From Paracoccaceae bacterium (GTDB lineage Bacteria > Pseudomonadota > Alphaproteobacteria > Rhodobacterales > Rhodobacteraceae): 7,105 nt of DNA. Where the stretch lies: positions 1-7,105 of the forward strand of contig JABGTH010000090.1 in NCBI GenBank assembly GCA_018647275.1, in the 5' to 3' direction. The stretch's first letter is position 1, and each line of letters begins with the position of its first letter. This document shows positions 1 through 5,378 of the stretch, in pieces. The position numbers and the translations under genes were made by a program. The notes beneath the pieces are model-generated. The model saw nothing but the letters and a program-made list of their open reading frames with translations. It did no database searches and was not told the origin of the DNA.

Positions 1-118
1 AGTTTTACTGCTGAATTTCCCCTAATACTGCGGTCAAAGACAACTGGTAAAACAGGTAAAAATAAGATAACCGGCAGTGAAAGCTTCGGATTACACGAGG
101 TCACGAAAGGACAAGCAG
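1..118. other. Upstream region of the NlpD-like gene, no gene called
   Basis: Two of the three forward frames hit stops within the first 25 bases (TGA at 12-14, TAA at 23-25). One of these could be the last few codons of an upstream plus-strand gene, but too little is visible to say which. In many Rhodobacterales pcm or surE precedes the LysM/M23 gene, which is background knowledge and not seen here. No convincing -35/-10 pair or terminator was found, so the gene may be transcribed from further upstream. Confidence 0.4.
105..111 (+). promoter_or_regulatory. Ribosome binding site that sets the NlpD-like start
   Basis: A GAAAGGA stretch sits 7 bases before the ATG at 119. The alternative in-frame GTG at 77 lacks a comparable site and would add 14 charged residues in front of the signal peptide. 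The ATG at 119 is therefore preferred. Confidence 0.65.
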
Positions 119-1324
119 ATGAGCATCTTACCACACCTTGCAAGCACGCACGCACGCATTTTTATGGCTAGTATTGCCTTGGGCGCACTGACTGCCTGCG
201 GCGATCAACCATTTGACGTAGATTTTCGTGGTTTGACTGGTGGCTTTTCAACAGCTGAGGCTGCCGTAAATGCTACGACGGATCGTCCAAAAGCAGACAC
301 GCGCGGTGTCATCTCTTATCCAAACTATCAGGTCGTGGTTGCCAACCGTGGCGACACATTGAATTATGTTGCAAAACGCCTTGATATCGACCCCGCAGAG
401 CTGAGCAAGTTCAACGGTGTGAGCGCGGATGTCCCATTGCGCAAAGGCGAAATCATTGCTTTGCCCAATCGCCTTACAGAACCATCTGAGCTTATCGGCC
501 TCTCCAGTGAACTTGTCGATGTAACCACGTTAGCCGGAAACGCTATCAACAAGTCCCCAGATACAACAACAGTCAAGACGGCTGAATTACCTGCTTCTGT
601 TCCATCAACGCCTAAGGGTGCCGAACCTATCCGGCACAAAGTAGAGCGCGGAGAAACAGCGTTCACAGTGGCCCGGCTTTATCAGGTGTCGGCGAAGTCA
701 CTTGCTGAATGGAACGGCCTTGGTAGCGATTTTGCAGTGCGCGAAGGTCAGTTCCTGTTGATCCCAGTTGCAAAACAAAATCCTCCCAGCAAGAAAATCA
801 AACAGGCCAAGGTTGAGGCTCCGGGCGAAGGAACACCAACCCCAGCGCCGCCAAGTGCGGCAACGCCTTTGCCTAAGAACGACGTTGAGGCACCGGCACC
901 CCAGACAGCCGGCAAAGCAGCAGAACCTGTGGAGCCTGTCGCAGATGTTGGGAAACGAAGCGTGCCAGCAAAAGTTGCCAAGATGACCTACCCTGTAAGC
1001 GGCTCCATTATTCGCGCTTATTCAAAAGGTAAGCACGAGGGAATTAACATCAAAGGTGGCGCAGGCACAGCCGTTAAGGCAGCTGACAGTGGTTCAATCG
1101 CAGCAATCACCAAAAGCAGTGATGGGGTCCCGATCATCGTTATCCGCCATCCAGACAATCTGCTGACCGTTTATGCAAATGTCACGGATGTTAAGGTCCA
1201 AAAAGGGGATAGTGTTCGGCGTGGTCAAGCCATCGCAAGCCTTCGCACGGGTGACGATGCATATGTACACTTCGAGGTTCGCAATGGCTTTGACAGTGTC
1301 GATCCGTTGCCATTTCTGCAGTAG
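119..1324 (+). CDS. NlpD-like lipoprotein: two LysM domains and a degenerate M23 (LytM) domain
   Basis: This is a 401-residue envelope protein, probably an outer-membrane lipoprotein that binds peptidoglycan and controls its hydrolysis during division. The N-terminus has a hydrophobic segment ending in the lipobox L-T-A-C, with the lipidated Cys at residue 27. LysM domains lie at about 72-116 and 173-216, followed by a Pro/Ala-rich linker (about 220-285) and a C-terminal LytM/M23 domain (about 291-401). Active M23 enzymes need H-x3-D, a His in the Y-A-H segment and an H-x-H motif. Here His306 is followed by Asn310 instead of Asp, the Y-A-H segment reads Y-A-N, and H-x-H reads Y382-V-H384. It is therefore probably inactive as a peptidase, like E. 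coli NlpD and EnvC, which activate amidases. It converges with the tat operon, leaving 46 bases between the stops. Assignment to the LysM/M23 family is firm; equivalence to NlpD is inferred, so no symbol is given. Confidence 0.88.
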   Translation: MSILPHLASTHARIFMASIALGALTACGDQPFDVDFRGLTGGFSTAEAAVNATTDRPKADTRGVISYPNYQVVVANRGDTLNYVAKRLDIDPAELSKFNGVSADVPLRKGEIIALPNRLTEPSELIGLSSELVDVTTLAGNAINKSPDTTTVKTAELPASVPSTPKGAEPIRHKVERGETAFTVARLYQVSAKSLAEWNGLGSDFAVREGQFLLIPVAKQNPPSKKIKQAKVEAPGEGTPTPAPPSAATPLPKNDVEAPAPQTAGKAAEPVEPVADVGKRSVPAKVAKMTYPVSGSIIRAYSKGKHEGINIKGGAGTAVKAADSGSIAAITKSSDGVPIIVIRHPDNLLTVYANVTDVKVQKGDSVRRGQAIASLRTGDDAYVHFEVRNGFDSVDPLPFLQ

Positions 1325-1370
1325 AACTAACCAGAGTGAGCCTTCGATGGGCCACTTAGTACCAGTCTAT

Positions 1371-2210
1371 TTACAGCTTAACGCCATGACGGCCTGCTAG
1401 GTCGGTGAAGAACTGCCATGCAACCCGTCCAGAACGGGAACCGCGAGTCGCTTGCCATTCAATGGCTTCTGCACGCAGTGTTTCGGGCGAAATTTTCAGC
1501 CCGTGTGCGTCACAGTACCCATCAATCATTGCCAGATATTGATCCTGATCACAGGCATGAAAACCGAGCCACAGACCAAAACGATCAGACAAAGACACTT
1601 TCTCTTCAACGGCCTCGGCAGGATTGATGGCAGAGCCCTGCTCGTTCTCAATCATATCACGTGGCATCAAATGACGACGGTTTGAGGTTGCGTAAAGAAC
1701 CACATTTTCTGGACGCCCTTCAATTCCACCGTCAAGAATAGCCTTCAATGACTTATAGTGCGCATCATCTTGGCCAAAGCTAAGGTCGTCACAAAATAGG
1801 ATGAAGCGATCGCCTGATCCGCGGAGAAGGTTCAGTAGACGAGCGACCGATGGCAAATCTTCCCGCTGCAATTCGACGATCTTTAGGTGAGAATGATCTG
1901 CCTGAACATCAGCATGAATGGCTTTGACAAGACTGGATTTTCCCATGCCACGTGCGCCCCACAAAAGCGCATTATTTGCTGGCAAGCCTTTTGCAAACTG
2001 ACGAGTATTGGCAAGTAAAGTGTCGCGTGAGCGATCGACACCAACCAATAGGTTCAGGGAAATACGTGCAACTTTCGGGACAGCCTCTAACCGATCAGGT
2101 TGCGTATGCCAAACAAACGCAGTGGCTGAGGAAAAGTCTGGCGCGGGCAGCGGGGCCGGCGCCAGACGTTCTAATGCTTGCGCAATACGATCCATCGGAT
2201 CGTCAATCAC
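1371..2210 (-). CDS. DUF815-family AAA-type ATPase
   Basis: This is a 279-residue soluble P-loop ATPase of the DUF815 family, whose cellular role is not established. The Walker A motif is G-A-R-G-M-G-K-S at 85-92. The Walker B strand at 136-142 ends in C-D-D, with Asp141 and Asp142. A sensor-1-like Asn177 lies in A-T-S-N-R, an arginine in S-D-R-F-G (Arg210) could be the finger residue, and S-R-S-G-R (258-262) resembles a sensor 2 region. No signal peptide or membrane segment is seen. The gene starts with GTG, and its first four bases overlap the tatC stop (GTGA); a GAGGG lies about 10 bases upstream within tatC. A later in-frame ATG at codon 6 has no better site. The coupling makes it the last gene of the tat operon. 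In related bacteria this ATPase often sits beside the LysM/M23 gene, and it is also next to it here, but on the opposite strand. Confidence 0.88.
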   Translation of the reverse strand: MIDDPMDRIAQALERLAPAPLPAPDFSSATAFVWHTQPDRLEAVPKVARISLNLLVGVDRSRDTLLANTRQFAKGLPANNALLWGARGMGKSSLVKAIHADVQADHSHLKIVELQREDLPSVARLLNLLRGSGDRFILFCDDLSFGQDDAHYKSLKAILDGGIEGRPENVVLYATSNRRHLMPRDMIENEQGSAINPAEAVEEKVSLSDRFGLWLGFHACDQDQYLAMIDGYCDAHGLKISPETLRAEAIEWQATRGSRSGRVAWQFFTDLAGRHGVKL

Positions 2211-3106
2211 TTGAGGTCACCCTCGTCATCTTCATCATCCAAAGGCTCTTCATCATCATCCTCATAAAAACCATCTTCACGTAGCTTGGCTTCACGATCA
2301 CGATCAACACGAGCCACCAAAAGGATGGATATTTCGTACAGGCCATAAACAGCGACGAACAGGATAACTTGGGTGATGACATCTGGAGGCGTCACAACCG
2401 CGGCCAGTGTCAGAATGCCAACAACCGCATATTTGCGCACGCGACGTAGGCCATCGGCATCGATTAAGCCAGCTTTGCCCATAAGCGTCAGAAGCACTGG
2501 CAATTGGAAGCAGAGGCCAAAAGCGACGATCAACTTCAATGTGATATCAAGCGTCTCGTTCACCTTACCGTTAAACACGATATCAATGCCCGTCTTATTT
2601 TCAGAAATGTTCTCCGCCCCTGTTAGCAAAGGCGACAACATTGACGGAAGATCCGCAAAGCCTAGAAAAAAGCGCATCGCAAGCGGTGTTACGATTAAGT
2701 GGGCGAACATCGCCCCGATCATGAACAACGCGGGCGAAGCAACGATGAAAGGTAAGAATGCAGATTTTTCATTGCGGTAGAGACCCGGTGCAACAAAGCG
2801 CCAAAGCTGTGTCGCAATCACCGGAAAACCCAAGGCAAGACCACCGACCATTGCAATCCGTAACAGCGTAAAGAAATACTCTTGAGGAGCTGTATATTGC
2901 ATGACCGGATTAGGGTTACCCAATTCACGCATTGTTTTTTCGATTGGAAGTAAAAGGAAGTCCAGCAGGTAGCCTGCAAAGATAAAACAGAAAAGCATCG
3001 CAATAACGAAAGCCGCAACCGAACGGATCAAACGCGAACGTAGTTCGGTTAGATGTTCAATCAGCGGTGCGCTACTTTCATCCATATGGTCTTCAGCTTG
3101 GCTCAT
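2207..3106 (-). CDS. tatC: Sec-independent (twin-arginine) translocase subunit TatC
   Basis: TatC is the multi-spanning inner-membrane receptor that, with TatB, binds twin-arginine signal peptides of folded proteins. This 299-residue protein has the cytoplasmic N-terminal motif H-L-T-E-L-R-S-R-L (18-26), which matches the E. coli H-L-I-E-L-R-K-R-L signal-binding site. L-Y-R-N-E (109-113) carries the glutamate equivalent to E. coli Glu103, and the L-T-P-P-D-V type signature appears as V-T-P-P-D-V (238-243). Six hydrophobic spans can be placed at roughly 28-52, 80-103, 117-146, 188-210, 225-240 and 243-266. The membrane glutamate of E. coli (Glu170 in F-E-V-P) is Gln201 here (F-Q-L-P). The periplasmic loop before span 4 is some 20 residues longer than in E. 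coli. The C-terminal tail (281-299) has 13 acidic residues out of 19. Its start overlaps the tatB stop as ATGA, and its stop overlaps the DUF815 gene. Confidence 0.97.
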   Translation of the reverse strand: MSQAEDHMDESSAPLIEHLTELRSRLIRSVAAFVIAMLFCFIFAGYLLDFLLLPIEKTMRELGNPNPVMQYTAPQEYFFTLLRIAMVGGLALGFPVIATQLWRFVAPGLYRNEKSAFLPFIVASPALFMIGAMFAHLIVTPLAMRFFLGFADLPSMLSPLLTGAENISENKTGIDIVFNGKVNETLDITLKLIVAFGLCFQLPVLLTLMGKAGLIDADGLRRVRKYAVVGILTLAAVVTPPDVITQVILFVAVYGLYEISILLVARVDRDREAKLREDGFYEDDDEEPLDDEDDEGDLK

Positions 3107-3558
3107 GTTTCACTCTTTGGTGCGGGTTTCAGCGCGGCCTCAGCCTCATCAGCCTTGGCCAAGGCGGCTGCGGCCTCGTCTGCTTTGCGTGTCGCAGCAG
3201 CACGTGCAGTAGATGCTTGGATTTTTTTGGTCTGTTCGGCACGTTTCGCCGCCAACTTGCCTGTCTCGCTGTCGGGATCAATGTTCAGATCCTTTGTCGC
3301 ATCGGCGGCGGCATCTTTAACGCTATCTAGGGCCGATCCAATCGGGTTGGTCGCCGTCTTGAGACTTTTTGAGATGTCGTTCATCCCCGACCCGTCCACG
3401 GCTTTGTTCATAGCGAATTGAAATTCGCGTGCCATGCCGCGGGCCTTTCCGACAAACTGCCCCATATTGCGGAACAACATCGGTAGGTCCTTGGGACCGA
3501 CCACAATAAGGGCGACGATGCCGATCACCAGCATTTCTACCCCGCCCATTCCAAACAT
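3103..3558 (-). CDS. tatB: Twin-arginine translocase subunit TatB
   Basis: TatB is a single-span membrane protein that forms the signal-peptide receptor with TatC. The 151-residue product begins M-F-G-M-G-G-V-E, placing Glu8 where E. coli TatB has its conserved membrane glutamate. The transmembrane helix (about 6-21) ends at the G-P hinge (Gly21-Pro22), followed by K-D-L-P and an amphipathic helix (about 26-50). The rest is a charged, Ala/Lys/Glu-rich tail that probably forms helix or remains flexible. Its greater length compared with the neighbouring TatA, together with Glu8, identifies it as TatB rather than a second TatA. The start is 3 bases past the tatA stop, with a weak AAGG about 8 bases upstream. 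The stop overlaps the tatC start by four bases. Confidence 0.95.
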   Translation of the reverse strand: MFGMGGVEMLVIGIVALIVVGPKDLPMLFRNMGQFVGKARGMAREFQFAMNKAVDGSGMNDISKSLKTATNPIGSALDSVKDAAADATKDLNIDPDSETGKLAAKRAEQTKKIQASTARAAATRKADEAAAALAKADEAEAALKPAPKSET

Positions 3559-3561
3559 GGC

Positions 3562-3783
3562 TTAAACCTTGTCTTCTTTGTCAGATTCAGGCGTCACGTC
3601 TTTGATGGTCTCAGCAACATCAGCCGCTTCGTCTTCCATCTCTTTGGTGCCTTCAGAAATGCCCTTTTTGAATGATGTGATGCCTTTCCCGACTTCACCC
3701 ATCAATGAACTGATCTTACCGCGCCCAAAAAGCACCAACACAACAACAGCGATTAGCAATACTTGCCAAGGTCCTAGTGACAT
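3562..3783 (-). CDS. tatA: Twin-arginine translocase subunit TatA
   Basis: TatA is the small subunit that assembles to let folded proteins cross the inner membrane. This 73-residue form begins M-S-L-G-P-W-Q, has a short transmembrane helix (about 6-19) and the F-G-R-G-K-I hinge (Phe19-Gly20), then an amphipathic helix and an acidic tail (D/E-rich, last 25 residues). The start chosen is the ATG at 3783, preceded by AGGAGA at good spacing. An in-frame ATG pair at 3831/3828 would add 16 residues rich in Arg, Lys and His. TatA has its N-terminus on the periplasmic side, and such a positive stretch there would break the positive-inside rule. It is the first gene of the tat operon. Confidence 0.95.
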   Translation of the reverse strand: MSLGPWQVLLIAVVVLVLFGRGKISSLMGEVGKGITSFKKGISEGTKEMEDEAADVAETIKDVTPESDKEDKV

Positions 3784-3789
3784 AACGTG

Positions 3790-3795
3790 TCTCCT
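3790..3795 (-). promoter_or_regulatory. Ribosome binding site of tatA
   Basis: On the minus strand this reads AGGAGA, 6 bases before the ATG at 3783. It supports the short TatA form. A second, weaker AAAGGA lies before the upstream ATG pair (3831/3828). Confidence 0.7.
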
Positions 3796-3902
3796 ATTTT
3801 TATGTCTCGTACGCTCAAGGGCGCACATCATTTATTAATTTCCTTTCTAGTCAGCAAATTGGGCCGGGAAAAGCAAGAATAGGCATTTCGCCTTAGATCC
3901 GG

Positions 3903-3931
3903 TTGGCAATTATGCCATGAAATAGTCAAAT
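3903..3931 (+). promoter_or_regulatory. Possible sigma-70 promoter of the WYL regulator gene
   Basis: TTGGCA (3903-3908, five of six matches to the -35 consensus) and TCAAAT (3926-3931, four of six to the -10) are separated by exactly 17 bases. Transcription would start near 3938, inside the left arm of the 3935-3964 inverted repeat, giving a leader of about 64 bases. This is a consensus match by eye only. Confidence 0.35.
3909..3917 (-). promoter_or_regulatory. Possible extended -10 promoter element of the tat operon
   Basis: Minus-strand TGGCATAAT fits an extended -10 (TGn followed by a hexamer with five of six consensus bases). No good -35 lies 16-18 bases upstream, which is acceptable for extended -10 promoters. 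It would give tatA a leader of about 120 bases. It abuts the -35 of the opposing candidate promoter, so the two could not easily be occupied together. Confidence 0.3.
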
Positions 3932-3934
3932 ACG

Positions 3935-3964
3935 ACACAACTGACAGGTTTATGTCAGTTGTGT
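3935..3964. promoter_or_regulatory. Perfect 12-base inverted repeat, candidate operator
   Basis: The arms ACACAACTGACA (3935-3946) and TGTCAGTTGTGT (3953-3964) are exact reverse complements around the 6-base spacer GGTTTA. Half-site centres are 18 bases apart, suiting a dimeric helix-turn-helix protein. It sits between the divergent tatA and WYL regulator genes, ends 37 bases before the regulator's ATG, and covers the start point of the candidate promoter at 3903-3931. Neither strand has a T-run of terminator type after the stem, and no gene ends nearby, so a terminator is unlikely. Binding by the adjacent regulator is inferred from position. Confidence 0.65.
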
Positions 3965-4001
3965 TCTTTGCTAGGAAGGCTGCACGTAAACAAGGTAAAG
4001 C

Positions 4002-4667
4002 ATGCAAAAATCCCACCGCCTATTTGAAATAATGCAAATGTTGCGAGGTGGTGCGTTGCTTCGCGCTTCAGATATTGCCAATGCTATGGATGTATCGGTG
4101 CGCACGATCTACCGCGATATAGATCAGCTAATCGCATCCGGCGTACCCATCGAGGGGTCGCGCGGCATTGGGTATCGCACGTTGGACGTCACCACCCTGC
4201 CCCCAATAACGCTGACACAAGCCGAACTTGAGGTTTTGAACCTAGGATTGGCAATTGTTGTTGAAGCCGCTGACCCAAAATTTCGCGCAGCAGCGCAAAG
4301 CCTCGCCGAAAAATTAGACAACGCTCTCCCAGAACGCAGTGTTGATTCAGCAGATGCATGGAAGTTTGCACGTTCCCCCTTTGCAGACGCAGCACGCGGG
4401 TTCTCATCCATGCCTTTGATCCGTGCGGCAATTAAGGCCAAGCAGAAGCTACAGCTAACCTACAATTCTAAGGGTGATAGGGTAACCACACGCACTGTTC
4501 GCCCGCTACAGATTGACTATTGGGGCCGTGTCTGGACATTGACCGCATGGTGCGAACGCAAATCAGCATTCCGCGTCTTCCGAACTGATCTCATTCAAAC
4601 AGCAGAAGCGCGGCCTGAAATGTTCGTTGATGAAGTTGGAAAACGCTTAAGTGATTACAAAACTTAG
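4002..4667 (+). CDS. YafY-type transcriptional regulator (HTH_11 and WYL domains)
   Basis: This is a 221-residue DNA-binding regulator. The N-terminal winged helix-turn-helix (HTH_11, about 5-60) has S-D-I-A as the first helix and S-V-R-T-I-Y-R-D-I as the recognition helix (32-40). A helical linker leads to a WYL domain (about 138-200), the ligand-sensing fold of this family. The naming triad appears as W178-T179-L180, followed by A-W-C-E-R, and then F-R-V-F-R-T-D (190-196), which matches the conserved R-x-F-R-x-D/R-I segment. The start is ATG with AAGG 7 bases upstream. It is divergent from tatA, and its stop codon overlaps the stop of the Lin0512 gene on the other strand by four bases. The inverted repeat just upstream suggests autoregulation. 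The ligand and targets cannot be read from the sequence; the divergent tat operon and the convergent transporter operon are both possible. Confidence 0.92.
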   Translation: MQKSHRLFEIMQMLRGGALLRASDIANAMDVSVRTIYRDIDQLIASGVPIEGSRGIGYRTLDVTTLPPITLTQAELEVLNLGLAIVVEAADPKFRAAAQSLAEKLDNALPERSVDSADAWKFARSPFADAARGFSSMPLIRAAIKAKQKLQLTYNSKGDRVTTRTVRPLQIDYWGRVWTLTAWCERKSAFRVFRTDLIQTAEARPEMFVDEVGKRLSDYKT

Positions 4668-5038
4668 GTTTTCAGCTTCCAACCGTTTTGAGGTGGCAAA
4701 AACGCTTCAACAGCTGCCTGTGCAATGACAATTGTATCACTGCCATTTTCAGCAACAACGTTCATGCCGCCAAACACGGCGGTTACTTCGGCGCGCCCGC
4801 GTGGCAGTTTGGCAACCAACGTATCGACATCAACTTTGTCAGGCTCTTGAATCCCAACCGTCACCTGAACACGCATTGCGTCGTGGGACATTTCAAGCGC
4901 ACCAAACAACGGCAATGATGAGTGGCGGAATGCATCCTCAATCGCACGCGCACAGGCCTTGGTGTAATCCATACCGTGCAAATCGTTGCCCATGCCCATT
5001 TCGATAATAATACGCTGTTCTTGAACACTATCAATCAT
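4664..5038 (-). CDS. Lin0512-family protein, copy B (downstream paralogue)
   Basis: This is a 124-residue cytoplasmic protein of the Lin0512 family, whose function is unknown. The family's N-terminal signature is clear: G-M-G-N-D-L-H-G-M-D-Y-T-K-A, followed by a helix A-R-A-I-E-D-A-F-R-H-S-S-L. The signature matches what I recall of the family better than copy A does. The start taken is ATG at 5038, 8 bases into the end of copy A, with GGAG 7 bases upstream. The longer open frame from 5074 would add 12 residues that do not resemble copy A's start and is rejected. There is no signal peptide or membrane helix. It is the last gene of the operon; its TAA shares bases with the regulator's TAG on the opposite strand, so no terminator can lie between them. 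Confidence 0.82.
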   Translation of the reverse strand: MIDSVQEQRIIIEMGMGNDLHGMDYTKACARAIEDAFRHSSLPLFGALEMSHDAMRVQVTVGIQEPDKVDVDTLVAKLPRGRAEVTAVFGGMNVVAENGSDTIVIAQAAVEAFLPPQNGWKLKT

Positions 5039-5378
5039 CCGAACGCTCCATATCAAAGGCGACAGACAAGGCAACGTTTGCCATAATTGTCGGGTTTCCA
5101 GTGCCTTCAGGGCGCGCTACATCTAAACCGCCTTTGTGAACCTTGAACGTCGTCTTGCCGTATGGGAACACCTCGGCCACAGCTTTCACGTCGACCTCTT
5201 CAGGTTTCTGAACCGCAATCTCGACAGTGATTTGCATTGCATCTTTTGGGAAATCAAACAGCTCCGCCAAATTGATCGAATTGTGCCAAAGCGCATCTTG
5301 GACCGCACGCTTTGCAGCTTGGGTATAGTCCCCACGGCGCAGCGATGTGCCCATTCCAAATTCTGTCAAAAGTCGCAT
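5031..5378 (-). CDS. Lin0512-family protein, copy A (upstream paralogue)
   Basis: This is a 115-residue paralogue of the next gene, aligning with it from end to end: E-F-G-M-G-T-S-L-R-R-G-D-Y-T-Q-A against E-M-G-M-G-N-D-L-H-G-M-D-Y-T-K-A. A shared D-A-M segment and Q-K/E-P-x-x-V-D-V follow. Copy A has lost the N-D and H-G of the signature (T-S and R-R instead) and has Q for K, so it has probably diverged in function. The ATG at 5378 overlaps the ABC gene's stop as TGATG and has GAGG 7 bases upstream. A GTG one codon earlier is possible but poorly spaced. A pair of coupled, unequal paralogues suggests subunits of a mixed complex, which is inference. Confidence 0.8.
   Translation of the reverse strand: MRLLTEFGMGTSLRRGDYTQAAKRAVQDALWHNSINLAELFDFPKDAMQITVEIAVQKPEEVDVKAVAEVFPYGKTTFKVHKGGLDVARPEGTGNPTIMANVALSVAFDMERSDD

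Noticed and set aside
77..118. GTG start at 77 extending the NlpD-like protein by 14 residues
   Set aside because: It has no good ribosome site and places a charged stretch in front of the lipoprotein signal; the ATG at 119 has GAAAGGA at good spacing.
1336..1355. Possible hairpin between the NlpD-like gene and the DUF815 gene (GTG-A-GCC, loop, GGC-CAC)
   Set aside because: Only six pairs with a bulged A and no T-run on either strand, so it is too weak to call a terminator.
2373..2780. Plus-strand open frame of 135 codons opposite tatC
   Set aside because: It is the antisense shadow of a well-supported tatC gene, with no family resemblance and no ribosome site of note.
3053..3421. Plus-strand open frame of 122 codons opposite tatB
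   Set aside because: Ala/Ser-rich antisense reading of the Ala-rich TatB tail; a composition artefact.
3935..3964. The long palindrome as a rho-independent terminator
   Set aside because: The stem is not GC-rich, has no clean T-run on either side, and lies between divergent genes where no transcript is expected to end.
3828..4016. Minus-strand open frame of 62 codons in the tatA/regulator gap
   Set aside because: It runs through the palindrome and candidate promoters, shows no recognisable domain and would overlap the regulator start.
5039..5074. Longer start for Lin0512 copy B at 5074
   Set aside because: The extra 12 residues overlap copy A and do not match its N-terminus; ATG 5038 has GGAG at 7 bases.
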